DNA of 64,000 nucleotides from Methylomonas sp. AM2-LC. GTDB taxonomy: Bacteria; Pseudomonadota; Gammaproteobacteria; Methylococcales; Methylomonadaceae. The number at the start of each line of letters is the position of its first letter. Position 1 is the stretch's first letter. The position numbers and the translations under genes were made by a program. The stretch covers positions 4,297,501 through 4,361,500 of the forward strand of contig NZ_CP157005.1 of NCBI RefSeq assembly GCF_039904985.1, in the 5' to 3' direction. Positions 36,780 to 45,760 of the stretch are shown here, one piece after another. A model generated the notes under the pieces. That model had not been told where the DNA came from. It saw only the letters and a program-made list of their open reading frames with translations, and did not search any database.

Positions 36780-37766
36780 TTAGGGTACGGCAATACGAGT
36801 AATTAATTGTTTGATGACATGATCACTAGTAATGCCTTCAGCCTCAGCTTCGTACGATAAAATCAATCTGTGCCGTAACACATCATAAGCGATATCCTGT
36901 ATATCTGAAGGATCTACAAAATCACGCCCTATCAGCCAAGCTTTGGCACGTGCGCAGCGATCTAAGGCAATACTGGCACGCGGACTAGCACCATATTCAA
37001 TCCAGTTGGCCAAATCTTGTCCGTAAACTTCTGGATTCCGTGTAGCCAAGACAATTTGCAACAGATATTGTTCCAAACTTTCCGCCATGTGAATATTCAA
37101 AACTTCCTGACGAGCAGTGAAAACAGTGTCAAGACTAATTTTATGATCCCCTACACTGACAGACTGTTGATTACCCATCGCTTCGGCACGGGCAAGATGC
37201 AATATTGCACGTTCATGTTCAGCACCTGGATAGTCAATTTTGACATGTAACAAAAATCGATCCAATTGCGCTTCTGGCAAAGGATAGGTTCCTTCCTGCT
37301 CAATCGGATTTTGGGTCGCCATTACCATGAACAGCTTAGGTAATAAATAAGTCGCTTTACCGACTGTAATCTGTCTCTCTGCCATCGCTTCCAGCAAAGC
37401 CGCCTGCACTTTGGCTGGTGCGCGATTTATTTCGTCGGCCAGAATAAGATTGTGAAATAGCGGACCTTTCTGAAAATCGAAACTGCCTTGTTGTGGCCGA
37501 TAAATTTCAGTACCGGTCAGATCAGAAGGCAATAAATCAGGCGTAAACTGTACGCGATGAAAATCAGCCTCTATACTTTGGCTTAATACATTAATGGCAC
37601 GCGTTTTTGCCAAACCCGGTGCGCCTTCTACCAGTAAATGTCCATCAGCCAGCAATGCAATCAACATGCGCTCGACTAATATTTCTTGCCCGATGATACG
37701 GGTATTGATAAATGTACTTAATTGATTTAATGCTGTTTGTGACGGGCTTAGACTCTTTGCAGTCAT
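36780..37766 (-). CDS. MoxR-family AAA+ ATPase
   Basis: This 328-residue AAA+ ATPase heads the Bat operon. It shows Walker A LLVEGAPGLAKTRAI (about residues 44-58), Walker B LILADEINRAPAKVQ, the sensor motif MATQNPIEQEGTYPLPEAQL and the C-terminal lid GASPRASIAL. MoxR ATPases act as chaperone-like partners of VWA proteins; the first was found in methanol dehydrogenase maturation, but this operon is the general Bat type rather than the mxa cluster. I chose the ATG at 37764-37766 because AGGA lies six bases before it; the longer frame adds 17 residues of no likeness. Confidence 0.93.
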   Translation of the reverse strand: MTAKSLSPSQTALNQLSTFINTRIIGQEILVERMLIALLADGHLLVEGAPGLAKTRAINVLSQSIEADFHRVQFTPDLLPSDLTGTEIYRPQQGSFDFQKGPLFHNLILADEINRAPAKVQAALLEAMAERQITVGKATYLLPKLFMVMATQNPIEQEGTYPLPEAQLDRFLLHVKIDYPGAEHERAILHLARAEAMGNQQSVSVGDHKISLDTVFTARQEVLNIHMAESLEQYLLQIVLATRNPEVYGQDLANWIEYGASPRASIALDRCARAKAWLIGRDFVDPSDIQDIAYDVLRHRLILSYEAEAEGITSDHVIKQLITRIAVP

Positions 37767-37953
37767 GATTATCCTGTATTCCGTGAGTTTGAAGTCAACA
37801 TAGACTGAGTTTAGCAAAAATAGTTGCGCATTTTAAAACTTTAACCAAAGTAAGCAAAACAATTACACGTTTTAGCGCAAAATGACGACTTTAACCCAGT
37901 GAAGAATATGCGATATTATTAATTAATGTGTATGCAATACCAAGGAATAGCAA

Positions 37954-38487
37954 ATGCCGATTTATGCTGAACCCAATCCGATCACTATCTCAATCGTTAA
38001 TTTCTTACATACAATAGGCTTGGCAGCAAACTATGGACACATCACAGAACAGAGTTTTGTGCCGGGTGTGCTTATTTATCATGGGGGCATTTTGATAGAT
38101 ACCCAACAACTGAGCTATCCCAGTGACATATTACATGAGGCAGGCCATTTAGCGGTGAAGCCACCCTCCCTACGTCAGAAAACTCATATCACCGCTGGCA
38201 AACGCGCTGCTGAGGAAATGGCGGCAATTGGCTGGTCTTACGCTGCTGCAGTCTATCTAGGGATTGATTTATCGGTACTGTTTCATAGCGAGTATAAAGG
38301 CGGTGGCCAGTCTCTGATTGATAATTTCAGCAGAGGCACCTACATTGGTGTGCCAATATTGCAATGGTTAGGCTTAACGTTCGATAACATTCAGGCTAAA
38401 ACCAACGGATTAACACCTTACCCTAGCATGCAAAAATGGTTGGTAGAGAGTGAACCCAACATGACTGAAAGCCTTAGCGTTTTATAA
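37954..38487 (+). CDS. Small HEAGH-motif (putative zinc-binding) protein
   Basis: I do not recognise a named function for this 177-residue protein. It contains an ILHEAGHLAV motif (residues 59-68, HEAGH at 61-65), which looks like the zinc-binding helix of metallopeptidases, and a candidate third ligand in AAEEMAAIGW (Glu at 87/88). The rest includes hydrophobic helices but no signal peptide, so a cytoplasmic place is likely. The ribosome binding site (AAGGAA) is good and the gene stands alone, divergent from the MoxR/Bat operon. It may be a peptidase or a domain that has kept only the metal site. No partner is apparent. Confidence 0.7.
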   Translation: MPIYAEPNPITISIVNFLHTIGLAANYGHITEQSFVPGVLIYHGGILIDTQQLSYPSDILHEAGHLAVKPPSLRQKTHITAGKRAAEEMAAIGWSYAAAVYLGIDLSVLFHSEYKGGGQSLIDNFSRGTYIGVPILQWLGLTFDNIQAKTNGLTPYPSMQKWLVESEPNMTESLSVL

Positions 38488-38529
38488 TGTCAACATTTTT
38501 ACATTATTTACAGGTATCGTGACACCTAA

Positions 38530-39231
38530 CTAGCCTCTTCCTCGTTGACGATTCTTCCATATACGATGTCTGGTCATAATCTCCAAGACTTGCTGTGGAT
38601 CATCAGTAATAGTAATTAAATCCATTTCTTCTTGTGCGATAGTGCCATAGTCGACCAGTTTGGTTTTGAGCCAATCGATCAAACCACCCCAAAAGTCGCT
38701 TCCAAATAGTACCAGCGGAATTGGATAAATTTTGTGCGTCTGCATCAAAGTCAATGCTTCGAAAAATTCATCCAGGGTACCAAATCCACCCGGCATACAC
38801 ACATAACCCATTGAATAACGAACAAACATCACTTTGCGCACAAAAAAATAACGAAAGTTGAGTGAGACAGTTTGATAGGGATTGGACTTTTGCTCCATAG
38901 GCAATTCTATATTCAAACCAACCGAAACCTGATTCTGAGCATGAGCACCTTTATTGGCTGCCTCCATAATGCCCGGCCCACCACCACTAATAATAGCAAA
39001 GCCATGCTCACTAAGTAACTCAGCTAACGCCACCGTTTTTTGGTAATACGGATGTTTATCGTCCAATCGTGCAGATCCAAAAAAACAAATGGCATCATGC
39101 AATTCAGAAAGCTCATCAAATCCTTCTGTAAATTCACTAATAATACGAAAAATACGCCAAGATTGATCACCTTTAAGATCATCAATAATACTGGCACTTC
39201 CTGTGCCACGCCGATTTTTCAGATGGGCCAT
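38530..39231 (-). CDS. LOG-family (TIGR00730) Rossmann-fold protein
   Basis: The 233-residue protein shows the LOG signature: CFFGSARLD at the first strand, IISGGGPGIMEAANKGA (about residues 79-95) and CMPGGFGTLDEFFEAL (about residues 146-161). LOG proteins release cytokinin or nucleobases from nucleoside monophosphates, acting as phosphoribohydrolases; bacterial members such as PpnN act in nucleotide turnover. This one is a stand-alone type of the size often annotated as TIGR00730. The substrate is not known from sequence. The gene lies 69 bp upstream of the pyrX stop region on the same strand. Confidence 0.9.
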   Translation of the reverse strand: MAHLKNRRGTGSASIIDDLKGDQSWRIFRIISEFTEGFDELSELHDAICFFGSARLDDKHPYYQKTVALAELLSEHGFAIISGGGPGIMEAANKGAHAQNQVSVGLNIELPMEQKSNPYQTVSLNFRYFFVRKVMFVRYSMGYVCMPGGFGTLDEFFEALTLMQTHKIYPIPLVLFGSDFWGGLIDWLKTKLVDYGTIAQEEMDLITITDDPQQVLEIMTRHRIWKNRQRGRG

Positions 39232-39300
39232 ACTACCTACTCTAGCTTTTAGACTAATGTTAATAAATCAGGATTAATTGAGCTAACAGTTCAAATAAAC

Positions 39301-40590
39301 TCATGCAGATTCGCTTAATGTGTATATTAGGCGTCCAGCCTGTAACGTATGAGTCACTCGACCTCGCAGGGTTCTACCCCAGTAAGGTGTATTTCGACCC
39401 GCACTTTTCCAATTTTTTTCATCAACTTTCCAGCTAGCTTGTGGATCAAACACGCATACATCGGCCGGAAAACCAGGCGTTAACGCCCCTGCTTCTAAAC
39501 CTAAAATCGCTGCTGGATTTTGGGTTAATGCGGCGATGGCTTGAGACAAATTAATACCAGGATCTTCGGTTAAGGCTAAAAGTAATGGTAACAAAGTTTC
39601 CAACGCAGCTACTCCTGGCTCCGTTTCTGGAAAAGCACCCAATTTAGCGTCTAAATCATGCGGTTGATGATCAGAACTGATAGCATCCAAAGTACCATTA
39701 GCCAATCCTTCACGTAAATACTTAAGATCTATATCACTTCTGAGTGGCGGTATAACATGATAAGCACTATCAAAGGGGATCATGTCGTTTTCAGTTAAAT
39801 GTAATTGGTGGATAGCGATATCAGCGGTAATATTCAGCCCATATTTTTTCGCCTGCTGAATTTTTATTACCGATTGTTTACAACTCACTTGACTGAAATG
39901 CACCCGACACCCCGTCAATTCGGCTAATTCCAAACATTGCGCCAAGGCGATGGATTCAGCAGCCTCGGGAATACCGGGCAAACCAAAACGGCTGGCAACA
40001 GCCCCTTCATGAGCACAGCCTTTACCACTCAAAGACGGCTCGTTAGCGCGATACATTAACAGCAGATTATGACTTCCAGCATACTCCATAGCTCGGCGCA
40101 AAATCAATAGATTGGCAAGCGGTTCACTCGCATTACTTACCGCAATACAACCCGCTTGTTTGAGTGCAAACATAGCACTAAGTTCAGTGCCTGCCAAACG
40201 TTGAGTTAGGGCACCAATCGTATATATCTGCGTATAATCGGCTTTTTCGGCCTTATCTTTAATAAATTCGACCACTGCAGGGGTATCAATAGTCGGTTTA
40301 GTATCTGGTGGCAGACACAAACTGGTTACACCTGCACTGGCTGCCGCTCTGGTTTCAGTTAAAATACTACCTTTGTGACTATGCCCAGGTTCGCGTAAAC
40401 GTGCACTTAAATCAATAAAACCGGGACACACACATTGATCAGTCGCATCAATGACTAAATCTGCTTGAAAATCGACTGGCTCTCTCATCACAGCGACAAT
40501 CTTACCCTCTGCAATACATATTGAGCCGATGCCATCAACTTGATTGGCAGGATCAATAATCCGGCCATTACGAATAAGAATGGTTGTCAT
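39301..40590 (-). CDS. pyrX: Dihydroorotase-like protein PyrX (catalytically inactive, PyrB partner)
   Basis: The 429-residue protein has the class I dihydroorotase fold but lacks the metal-binding histidines. Active enzymes read DxHxHLREPG; here it is [14 protein letters not shown] (D60, with Ser at 62 and Arg at 64). It therefore cannot bind zinc normally. In Pseudomonas such inactive homologues (PyrC', PyrX) are structural partners of aspartate transcarbamoylase, and the gene is directly linked to pyrB (overlap of four bases), as here. The operon order pyrR-pyrB-pyrX matches that arrangement. Catalysis is presumably done by pyrC at 10.6 kb. Confidence 0.93.
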   Translation of the reverse strand: MTTILIRNGRIIDPANQVDGIGSICIAEGKIVAVMREPVDFQADLVIDATDQCVCPGFIDLSARLREPGHSHKGSILTETRAAASAGVTSLCLPPDTKPTIDTPAVVEFIKDKAEKADYTQIYTIGALTQRLAGTELSAMFALKQAGCIAVSNASEPLANLLILRRAMEYAGSHNLLLMYRANEPSLSGKGCAHEGAVASRFGLPGIPEAAESIALAQCLELAELTGCRVHFSQVSCKQSVIKIQQAKKYGLNITADIAIHQLHLTENDMIPFDSAYHVIPPLRSDIDLKYLREGLANGTLDAISSDHQPHDLDAKLGAFPETEPGVAALETLLPLLLALTEDPGINLSQAIAALTQNPAAILGLEAGALTPGFPADVCVFDPQASWKVDEKNWKSAGRNTPYWGRTLRGRVTHTLQAGRLIYTLSESA

Positions 40591-41555
40591 ACTGCACTTC
40601 CGTGACCAGACATGGTCATAGACATAATAGCCATACGCACTGCAACCCCATTGGTCACTTGTTGCAGAATAACCGAATGAGGGCCATCCGCAACGCCGGA
40701 AGCGATTTCAACACCTCGGTTGATAGGTCCTGGATGCATCACTATGACATCGGGTTTTGCATATTTCAATTTGTCTTCACTAAGACCAAAACAACGAAAA
40801 TATTCACTTTCACTAGGTAAAAATGCCGAATTCATACGCTCTTTCTGTAGTCTTAACATAATAATTACATCTATATCTGCCAAGCCTTCGGCCATATCAT
40901 GCAAATCTATTACGCCCATACTTTTTACTTGAGCGGGTAACAAGGTTTTAGGTGCAATAACGCGCACTTCTGCCACACCCAAAGTATTAAGCGCCTGAAT
41001 TTGCGAACGTGCCACTCGGGAATGCAAAATATCACCCACTATAGCCACCTTAAGGCCCGCAAAGTTTTTCTTATGCTGGCGTATGGTAAACATATCCAAC
41101 ATGGCCTGCGTAGGATGTGCATGCTGCCCATCACCGGCATTGATGACAGCAATATGAGGTGCAGTATGCTGTGCGATAAAATGCGCGGCTCCGCTAAGTG
41201 CATGCCTGACAACAAACATGTCTACATGCATGGCTTCAAGATTACGAATAGTATCTAGCAGACTTTCCCCTTTTGATGTAGCGGAAGTAGCTATATTCAT
41301 ATTCAATACATCTGCAGATAAACGCGTTGCCGCTAATTCAAAAGTAGTACGAGTACGGGTGCTATTTTCGAAGAATAGATTGATGATAGTTTTACCACGC
41401 AGGAGCGGTACTTTTTTGACCTGATGTTCTGACATACCTGCAAATGATTCGGCGGTATCCAGAATTTCGGTCAATAATTGTTTACTCAACCCTTCGATGG
41501 TTAAGAAATGTTTGAGTTTGCCTTGTTCAGTCAGTTGCAAATGCCTGTTCATCAT
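40587..41555 (-). CDS. pyrB: Aspartate carbamoyltransferase catalytic chain
   Basis: PyrB joins carbamoyl phosphate and aspartate, the first committed step of pyrimidine synthesis. The protein of about 322 residues has the carbamoyl-phosphate motif [16 protein letters not shown] (about residues 54-69) and the family phrases [15 protein letters not shown] and [13 protein letters not shown]. No regulatory pyrI gene adjoins it; instead it is linked to pyrX as in Pseudomonas-type ATCase. Three start codons lie close together (TTG at 41558, then ATG at 41555 and at 41552). I chose 41555, which overlaps the pyrR stop (TGATG). Confidence 0.96.
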   Translation of the reverse strand: MMNRHLQLTEQGKLKHFLTIEGLSKQLLTEILDTAESFAGMSEHQVKKVPLLRGKTIINLFFENSTRTRTTFELAATRLSADVLNMNIATSATSKGESLLDTIRNLEAMHVDMFVVRHALSGAAHFIAQHTAPHIAVINAGDGQHAHPTQAMLDMFTIRQHKKNFAGLKVAIVGDILHSRVARSQIQALNTLGVAEVRVIAPKTLLPAQVKSMGVIDLHDMAEGLADIDVIIMLRLQKERMNSAFLPSESEYFRCFGLSEDKLKYAKPDVIVMHPGPINRGVEIASGVADGPHSVILQQVTNGVAVRMAIMSMTMSGHGSAV

Positions 41556-42076
41556 CAAGCTGCACTACTAGTCAAAGTCTGAATATATATACCTAATGGA
41601 TCGGGTCCGGTGAGTTTTATTCTCTGCCCCCGCGGTAAAGTCATCACCATACCTACACAATCGGGTTGTATTGGAATTTGTCGACCATCACGTTCTATTA
41701 ACACCGCCAACACCACTTGATTAGGGCGTCCATAATCAAAAATCTCATTCAACGCCGCGCGTATGGTGCGCCCAGTATAGAACACATCGTCGATCAGAAT
41801 AATATCTCTACCTTCCATATGTGTTGGCAACTGACTACGCTTAACCTTAGGATTCATTCCGATTTGTGAGAAATCATCACGATAAAAGGAAATATCCAGT
41901 AAACCCAAGTTATCTTTTATGCTCAAGCGCTTATGCATAGTTTCAGCAATCCAAGCGCCCCCGGAATGTATGCCAATGAGTAAAGGGTTGTGGAGTTTGC
42001 GCTGCTCAATTTGTATACGAATAGCGGCTTCCAGAGTATCCAATAAAGTATTGATGTCCAGAGTTTGTGTCTGCAT
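41555..42076 (-). CDS. pyrR: Bifunctional pyr operon regulator / uracil phosphoribosyltransferase PyrR
   Basis: The 173-residue protein is a type I phosphoribosyltransferase with the PRPP-binding motif [19 protein letters not shown] (about residues 90-108). PyrR can bind UMP and regulate pyr genes through mRNA, and has weak uracil phosphoribosyltransferase activity. Family phrases [11 protein letters not shown] and [17 protein letters not shown] are present. It sits between ruvX (5 bp upstream) and pyrB (overlap). In Pseudomonads the homologue is not a known attenuator; I saw no obvious PyrR binding loop before pyrB because the genes abut. Confidence 0.94.
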   Translation of the reverse strand: MQTQTLDINTLLDTLEAAIRIQIEQRKLHNPLLIGIHSGGAWIAETMHKRLSIKDNLGLLDISFYRDDFSQIGMNPKVKRSQLPTHMEGRDIILIDDVFYTGRTIRAALNEIFDYGRPNQVVLAVLIERDGRQIPIQPDCVGMVMTLPRGQRIKLTGPDPLGIYIQTLTSSAA

Positions 42077-42081
42077 GGTAA

Positions 42082-42534
42082 TTATGAATTTTGATTAAAC
42101 CAACTTTGCAGGATCAATTGCGCAGCAACTTGATCTTGCACAGCCCATAGTTTACCAGCACTCAGTTTAAGATCATCAAATAACAACTGTTTGGCCGAAA
42201 AGGTAGTCAGCGACTCATCAACCTGATGAACGGGTAAACCATAGCGCCCCTGTAACTGCCGACAGAATTTTTCCATTTTAGGTGTAATGATATTATCACT
42301 ACCATCTGACTGTTTAGATATCCCTACTACTAGGCCGACAGGCTGCCATTCGCTAATCAAATTAGTAATTAATGACCAATCAGGAGAGTAACCAATAGAA
42401 CGAATTGTTTGCAAGGGACTGGCAATAGCGGTATCCATATAGCCCACTGCAACCCCAATTTTTTTTTGTCCAAAATCAAAACCAAGATAAGCAGTGTTGC
42501 TGAATTTACTGGCTAAGGGGTCGATCTTAACCAT
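42082..42534 (-). CDS. ruvX: Holliday junction resolvase-like / pre-16S rRNA nuclease YqgF
   Basis: The 150-residue protein has the RNase H-like fold of YqgF: AYLGFDFGQKKIGVAVG (about residues 15-31, with the first catalytic Asp), the second strand LVVGISKQSDGS, and the closing VDESLTTFSAKQ. YqgF (also called RuvX) is essential in E. coli and processes the 5' end of 16S rRNA; a resolvase role is debated. It overlaps yqgE by eight bases and is followed by pyrR, in the common Proteobacterial order. Confidence 0.93.
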   Translation of the reverse strand: MVKIDPLASKFSNTAYLGFDFGQKKIGVAVGYMDTAIASPLQTIRSIGYSPDWSLITNLISEWQPVGLVVGISKQSDGSDNIITPKMEKFCRQLQGRYGLPVHQVDESLTTFSAKQLLFDDLKLSAGKLWAVQDQVAAQLILQSWFNQNS

Positions 42535-43093
42535 GTCCAGCTGGCGTGGTTAAACGATTAATATCTATACCCAACTGCTCCGCAGCAGCATTCCAACGTT
42601 GGTTTATGGGTGTTTCATACAGAATAGCCTCACCACACGGGGTATTGAGCCAGGCATTTTCAATAATTTCTTTTTCCAACTGACCACTACCCCAACCTGC
42701 ATAACCCAATGCAATCAAATACTGATTAGGACCACGACCTTCGGCAATTGCTTCCAGCACATCTCTGGAACTGGTCAATGTAATATTTTCAGCCGTGGAG
42801 ATACTGGAATCCCATTGCTGTTCGCAAGGACTATGGATAACAAAACCACGTTCTTGTTGAACCGGTCCCCCTGCAAAAACCCGAGTATTTAGCACTTTGG
42901 GCAATTCTGTTTTGATACCCATTTGCTGAAAAATATCAGATAGTTTCATTTCAGTAGGGCGATTGATAACAATTCCCAAAGCACCATCCTGATTATGCTG
43001 ACATAGATAAGTCACTGTATGAAAAAAATGCGGATCTGCCAAGCCGGGCATGGCAATCAGAAACTGATTATTAAGGTAAGTTATTGGATTCAT
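42527..43093 (-). CDS. YqgE/AlgH family protein (DUF179)
   Basis: The 188-residue protein is a member of the YqgE/AlgH family, with NQFLIAMPGLADPHFFHTV at the N-terminus, DGALGIVINRPTEMKL, FAGGPVQQERGFVIH and GYAGWGSGQLEKEI, all family signatures. AlgH was first linked to alginate control in Pseudomonas but the biochemical role is unresolved. It is conserved next to ruvX, and here follows tonB by 15 bp. No membrane helix or signal peptide is seen. Confidence 0.92.
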   Translation of the reverse strand: MNPITYLNNQFLIAMPGLADPHFFHTVTYLCQHNQDGALGIVINRPTEMKLSDIFQQMGIKTELPKVLNTRVFAGGPVQQERGFVIHSPCEQQWDSSISTAENITLTSSRDVLEAIAEGRGPNQYLIALGYAGWGSGQLEKEIIENAWLNTPCGEAILYETPINQRWNAAAEQLGIDINRLTTPAGHG

Positions 43094-43108
43094 TTTATAC
43101 CTATCATT

Positions 43109-44005
43109 TTACCGGGTAGTCATGCCTGTTTCATCAGAAAACTTCCAGACACGAGTAATAACCAAAACATTAACTTCTTTTAACAAATCAGCAGGTAAGG
43201 CTGCAAAAGGCGCACTCATTTTCACAATTCGCTTTGCAGACTCATCCAATGCAGGATTACCGGAAGACTTAACGATACGCATACTGTATATACTGCCATC
43301 AGGGTTAATACCTACATCCATAGTCAAAGTTTGTGAATCACCAATATTTCGTGCAAAATCAGGATAATTCAGATTACCAGTCCGTTCAACTTTATCTTCC
43401 CAGTCTTTTACATATTGAGAAGCCAAATATTTATGGGCACTAATTGCGCTTACAAACTTGATTTTGCTATTTTCAGAACTTTGCTGGCTATCACGGATGC
43501 GTTCACCTAATTGTGCAATTTGCTGTTGCAAATCTGCAGCGGACAATTTTGGGGCAACCTCTTTGGCTTCAGCAGTTTCATCCTCGGGTAGCGGTATAGA
43601 CAATTTTGTTGCAGACTCTGGCCGGGTGAGCACTTTTTTCTGTACTGTTTTTTGTGGTTCAGGCTTGTTTTCCTGCTCAGCTATTTCTGCTATAGCTTCA
43701 GCATCAGCAGCTGATCCAGGCAAACTTTCTTTAATCATCTCCTGGGTACTATTCTTGTCCCCGCCACCCTGCTGATTTTCAGCCGCCATACTTTTCGCAT
43801 GCTTTGGAGGCGTCTTTGCGGGTAGTTGCGTTAGGGTTACCTGAACCGATTTACTGACCTTATTAGGTTCTGGTAAAGAGACACCATTAAAGCCAACACC
43901 TAGCAAAATTAGGGCATGAATCAAGGCAGCCAGAAAAACTGCCAACAATAACGTGTCACCGCTAGACAAAGAAAAACTTTTAAGTTTTGGTGCTTGGTTT
44001 TCCAT
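43109..44005 (-). CDS. TonB-family energy transducer
   Basis: The 298-residue protein has one N-terminal transmembrane helix (about residues 15-37, LLLAVFLAALIHALILLGVG), a long periplasmic linker rich in Lys, Glu, Pro and Ala, and a C-terminal TonB domain (about residues 205-295, NYPDFARNIGDSQTLTMDVG, DGSIYSMRIVKSSGNPALDE). It transfers energy from an ExbBD pair to an outer-membrane receptor. No exbB, exbD or receptor gene is in the window. In Pseudomonas the homologue at this position (between gshB and yqgE) is a specialised TonB; a twitching role has been reported there and is only an inference here. Its start overlaps gshB by one base. Confidence 0.88.
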   Translation of the reverse strand: MENQAPKLKSFSLSSGDTLLLAVFLAALIHALILLGVGFNGVSLPEPNKVSKSVQVTLTQLPAKTPPKHAKSMAAENQQGGGDKNSTQEMIKESLPGSAADAEAIAEIAEQENKPEPQKTVQKKVLTRPESATKLSIPLPEDETAEAKEVAPKLSAADLQQQIAQLGERIRDSQQSSENSKIKFVSAISAHKYLASQYVKDWEDKVERTGNLNYPDFARNIGDSQTLTMDVGINPDGSIYSMRIVKSSGNPALDESAKRIVKMSAPFAALPADLLKEVNVLVITRVWKFSDETGMTTR

Positions 44006-44955
44006 TATGCTTTTAGTTGTATCTCAATATGATCCATTAACTGGGCACTAATGTTGATACCAAATTGTTTGTCAAGTTCCTGCACACAAGTTGGGCTAGT
44101 CACATTAATTTCGGTAAGATAATCACCAATGACATCAATACCCACAAAAACCAAGCCTTTTTCTCTTAGCACAGGACCAACCTGCTCAGCAATCCAGCGA
44201 TCTCTTGCGCTGAGCTCCCGACCTTCACCATGACCACCAGCGGCCAAGTTTCCACGACTTTCACCATCAGCTGGAATTCGGGCCAAACAATAAGGCACAG
44301 GTAAACCGTTTATCATTAAAATCCGCTTGTCACCGTATTTTATATCGGGCAAATATTTTTGCGCCATAATAAATCGCTGACCGTGTTCTGTCATTGTCTC
44401 TAAGATAACACTTAAATTTGGATCATTTTCACGTACTAGAAAAATTGAAGCCCCTCCCATACCATCCAGAGGTTTAAGGATAATTTCTTTGTGTTTCTGC
44501 AAAAATGCTCGAACTCTACTCGGTTCACGAGCCACCAGTGTATCAATACAACATTGTGGAAACCATGCCGTAAACATTTTTTCATTGGCATCGCGCAAGG
44601 ATTGTGGTTTGTTGACCACGTAAACGCCTTGAGATTCAGCTTGTTCCAAAATATAAGTGGCATAGATATAGTCCTGATTACAGGGTGGATCTTTACGCAT
44701 AATAATAGCATTCAAATCTGATAATGCGATTTCCTGTTCACTGATAAACTCATGCCATTTTTCAGCATTGCGCTGCACTTTCAATATTCGTGTTCGAGCA
44801 TACGCATGTCCATTTTGTAAGAACAAATCCCCCATTTCCATATAATGCAACTCCCAACCTCGCGCTTGTGCCTCCAACAGCATTGCGAAACTGGTGTCTT
44901 TTTTAATGTTAATCTGCCCTATTGGGTCCATAACCATACCAAGTTTAATTGCCAT
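44005..44955 (-). CDS. gshB: Glutathione synthetase
   Basis: GshB joins gamma-glutamylcysteine and glycine with ATP. The 316-residue length is typical. The ATP-grasp fold is visible from LKPLDGMGGASIFLV and RILMINGLPVPYCLARIP, with the closing FVGIDVIGDYLTEINVTSPT. The first residues MAIKLGMVMDPIGQINIKKD are the family N-terminus. It heads the gshB-tonB-yqgE-ruvX-pyrR-pyrB-pyrX run of closely spaced or overlapping minus-strand genes, so one promoter upstream of 44955 may serve seven genes. gshA is not in the window. Confidence 0.96.
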   Translation of the reverse strand: MAIKLGMVMDPIGQINIKKDTSFAMLLEAQARGWELHYMEMGDLFLQNGHAYARTRILKVQRNAEKWHEFISEQEIALSDLNAIIMRKDPPCNQDYIYATYILEQAESQGVYVVNKPQSLRDANEKMFTAWFPQCCIDTLVAREPSRVRAFLQKHKEIILKPLDGMGGASIFLVRENDPNLSVILETMTEHGQRFIMAQKYLPDIKYGDKRILMINGLPVPYCLARIPADGESRGNLAAGGHGEGRELSARDRWIAEQVGPVLREKGLVFVGIDVIGDYLTEINVTSPTCVQELDKQFGINISAQLMDHIEIQLKA

Positions 44956-45025
44956 TAAGCGCCTGTATTAATGAGTATTCAAAGTAAATTATAGATTCTA
45001 TCAAATTTATTTTTTCAATGGGTGG

Positions 45026-45054
45026 TTTACCTTAAAAAGAATTTTTGGTATAAA
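45026..45054 (+). promoter_or_regulatory. Probable sigma-70 promoter of rpmB-rpmG
   Basis: A -35-like TTTACC (45026-45031) and -10 TATAAA (45049-45054) are separated by 17 bases and lie about 40 bases upstream of the rpmB start. The -35 is only partly like consensus, so this is a by-eye prediction. Confidence 0.4.
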
Positions 45055-45094
45055 GTTTGGCTAATTTGAAATAAAAGCTCGCATTGAGGTAGTC

Positions 45095-45331
45095 ATGTCC
45101 AGAGTATGCCAAGTAACAGGTAAGCGCCCGATTAGCGGGCATAACGTATCACACGCCCAAAATAAAACCAAAAGACGTTTTATACCCAATCTGCATCATC
45201 ACAGATTTTGGGTAGAAAGCGAAAATCGTTGGATTCGCTTAAGGGTTTCATCCAAAGGTATGCGTATTATCGACAAAAATGGCATTGACGCCGTTCTTCT
45301 CGACATCCGCAACCGCGGCGAACAAGTTTAA
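45095..45331 (+). CDS. rpmB: 50S ribosomal protein L28
   Basis: The 78-residue protein matches bacterial L28: [20 protein letters not shown] at the N-terminus, [18 protein letters not shown] and [16 protein letters not shown]. It has a GAGGT ribosome binding site. It is followed 11 bp later by rpmG, the usual partner. Confidence 0.97.
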   Translation: MSRVCQVTGKRPISGHNVSHAQNKTKRRFIPNLHHHRFWVESENRWIRLRVSSKGMRIIDKNGIDAVLLDIRNRGEQV

Positions 45332-45342
45332 GGAGATAAAAT

Positions 45343-45498
45343 ATGCGTGACAAAATCAAACTGGTTTCAAGTGAAGGTACAGGCCATTTCTATACCACCA
45401 CTAAAAACAAAAAAACCATGCCTGAAAAAATGGAAATCAAAAAATTTGATCCCGTTGTTCGCAGACATGTTATCTACAAAGAAGCCAAAATTAAATAA
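45343..45498 (+). CDS. rpmG: 50S ribosomal protein L33
   Basis: The 51-residue protein [14 protein letters not shown]... ends KEAKIK and has the L33 phrases [20 protein letters not shown] and [11 protein letters not shown]. An AAGGAG site precedes the ATG at 45343. It lacks the CxxC zinc motifs, so it is the zinc-independent form. A longer frame overlapping it in another register is not real. Confidence 0.97.
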   Translation: MRDKIKLVSSEGTGHFYTTTKNKKTMPEKMEIKKFDPVVRRHVIYKEAKIK

Positions 45499-45508
45499 TC
45501 TGTTTTTT

Positions 45509-45540
45509 AAAGCTAGTCTTATCAGTATTTGACTAGCTTT
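45509..45540. terminator. Hairpin after rpmG
   Basis: A perfect 10-bp stem AAAGCTAGTC/GACTAGCTTT with a 12-base loop begins about 10 bases after the rpmG stop. The T-run lies before the stem rather than after it, so its terminating strength is uncertain. Confidence 0.5.
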
Positions 45541-45599
45541 GCAAAACTGCAAAAAGATTTATTCAATTGCAGCATACATTCATAATGCCTTTGAATAGC

Positions 45600-45632
45600 A
45601 TATGTTTTCAAATGACTTATTTGAAAACATAT
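45600..45632. repeat. Perfect 14-bp inverted repeat
   Basis: ATATGTTTTCAAAT and ATTTGAAAACATAT flank the five-base loop GACTT, in the convergent gap between rpmG and the cyclic-nucleotide-binding gene. It could be a two-way terminator of low GC content or an operator-like site; nothing else explains it. Confidence 0.7.
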
Positions 45633-45760
45633 TTATTAATCAATGACTTAGATTTTTATTAAGCCATATATTCCATCCAGCTAAATAGGAGTGGAATTCA
45701 GAGTATTTACAAGCCTTATCCATAAAAAACGCAACCCCGTTTTATTTCCCGCTACAAAAC

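Noticed and set aside
36780..37766. Reading the MoxR gene as part of a methanol dehydrogenase (mxa/xox) cluster
   Set aside because: The neighbours are DUF58, DUF4381, BatA, BatB-C and BatD; no mxaF, mxaI, xoxF or related genes are present, so it is a general Bat operon.
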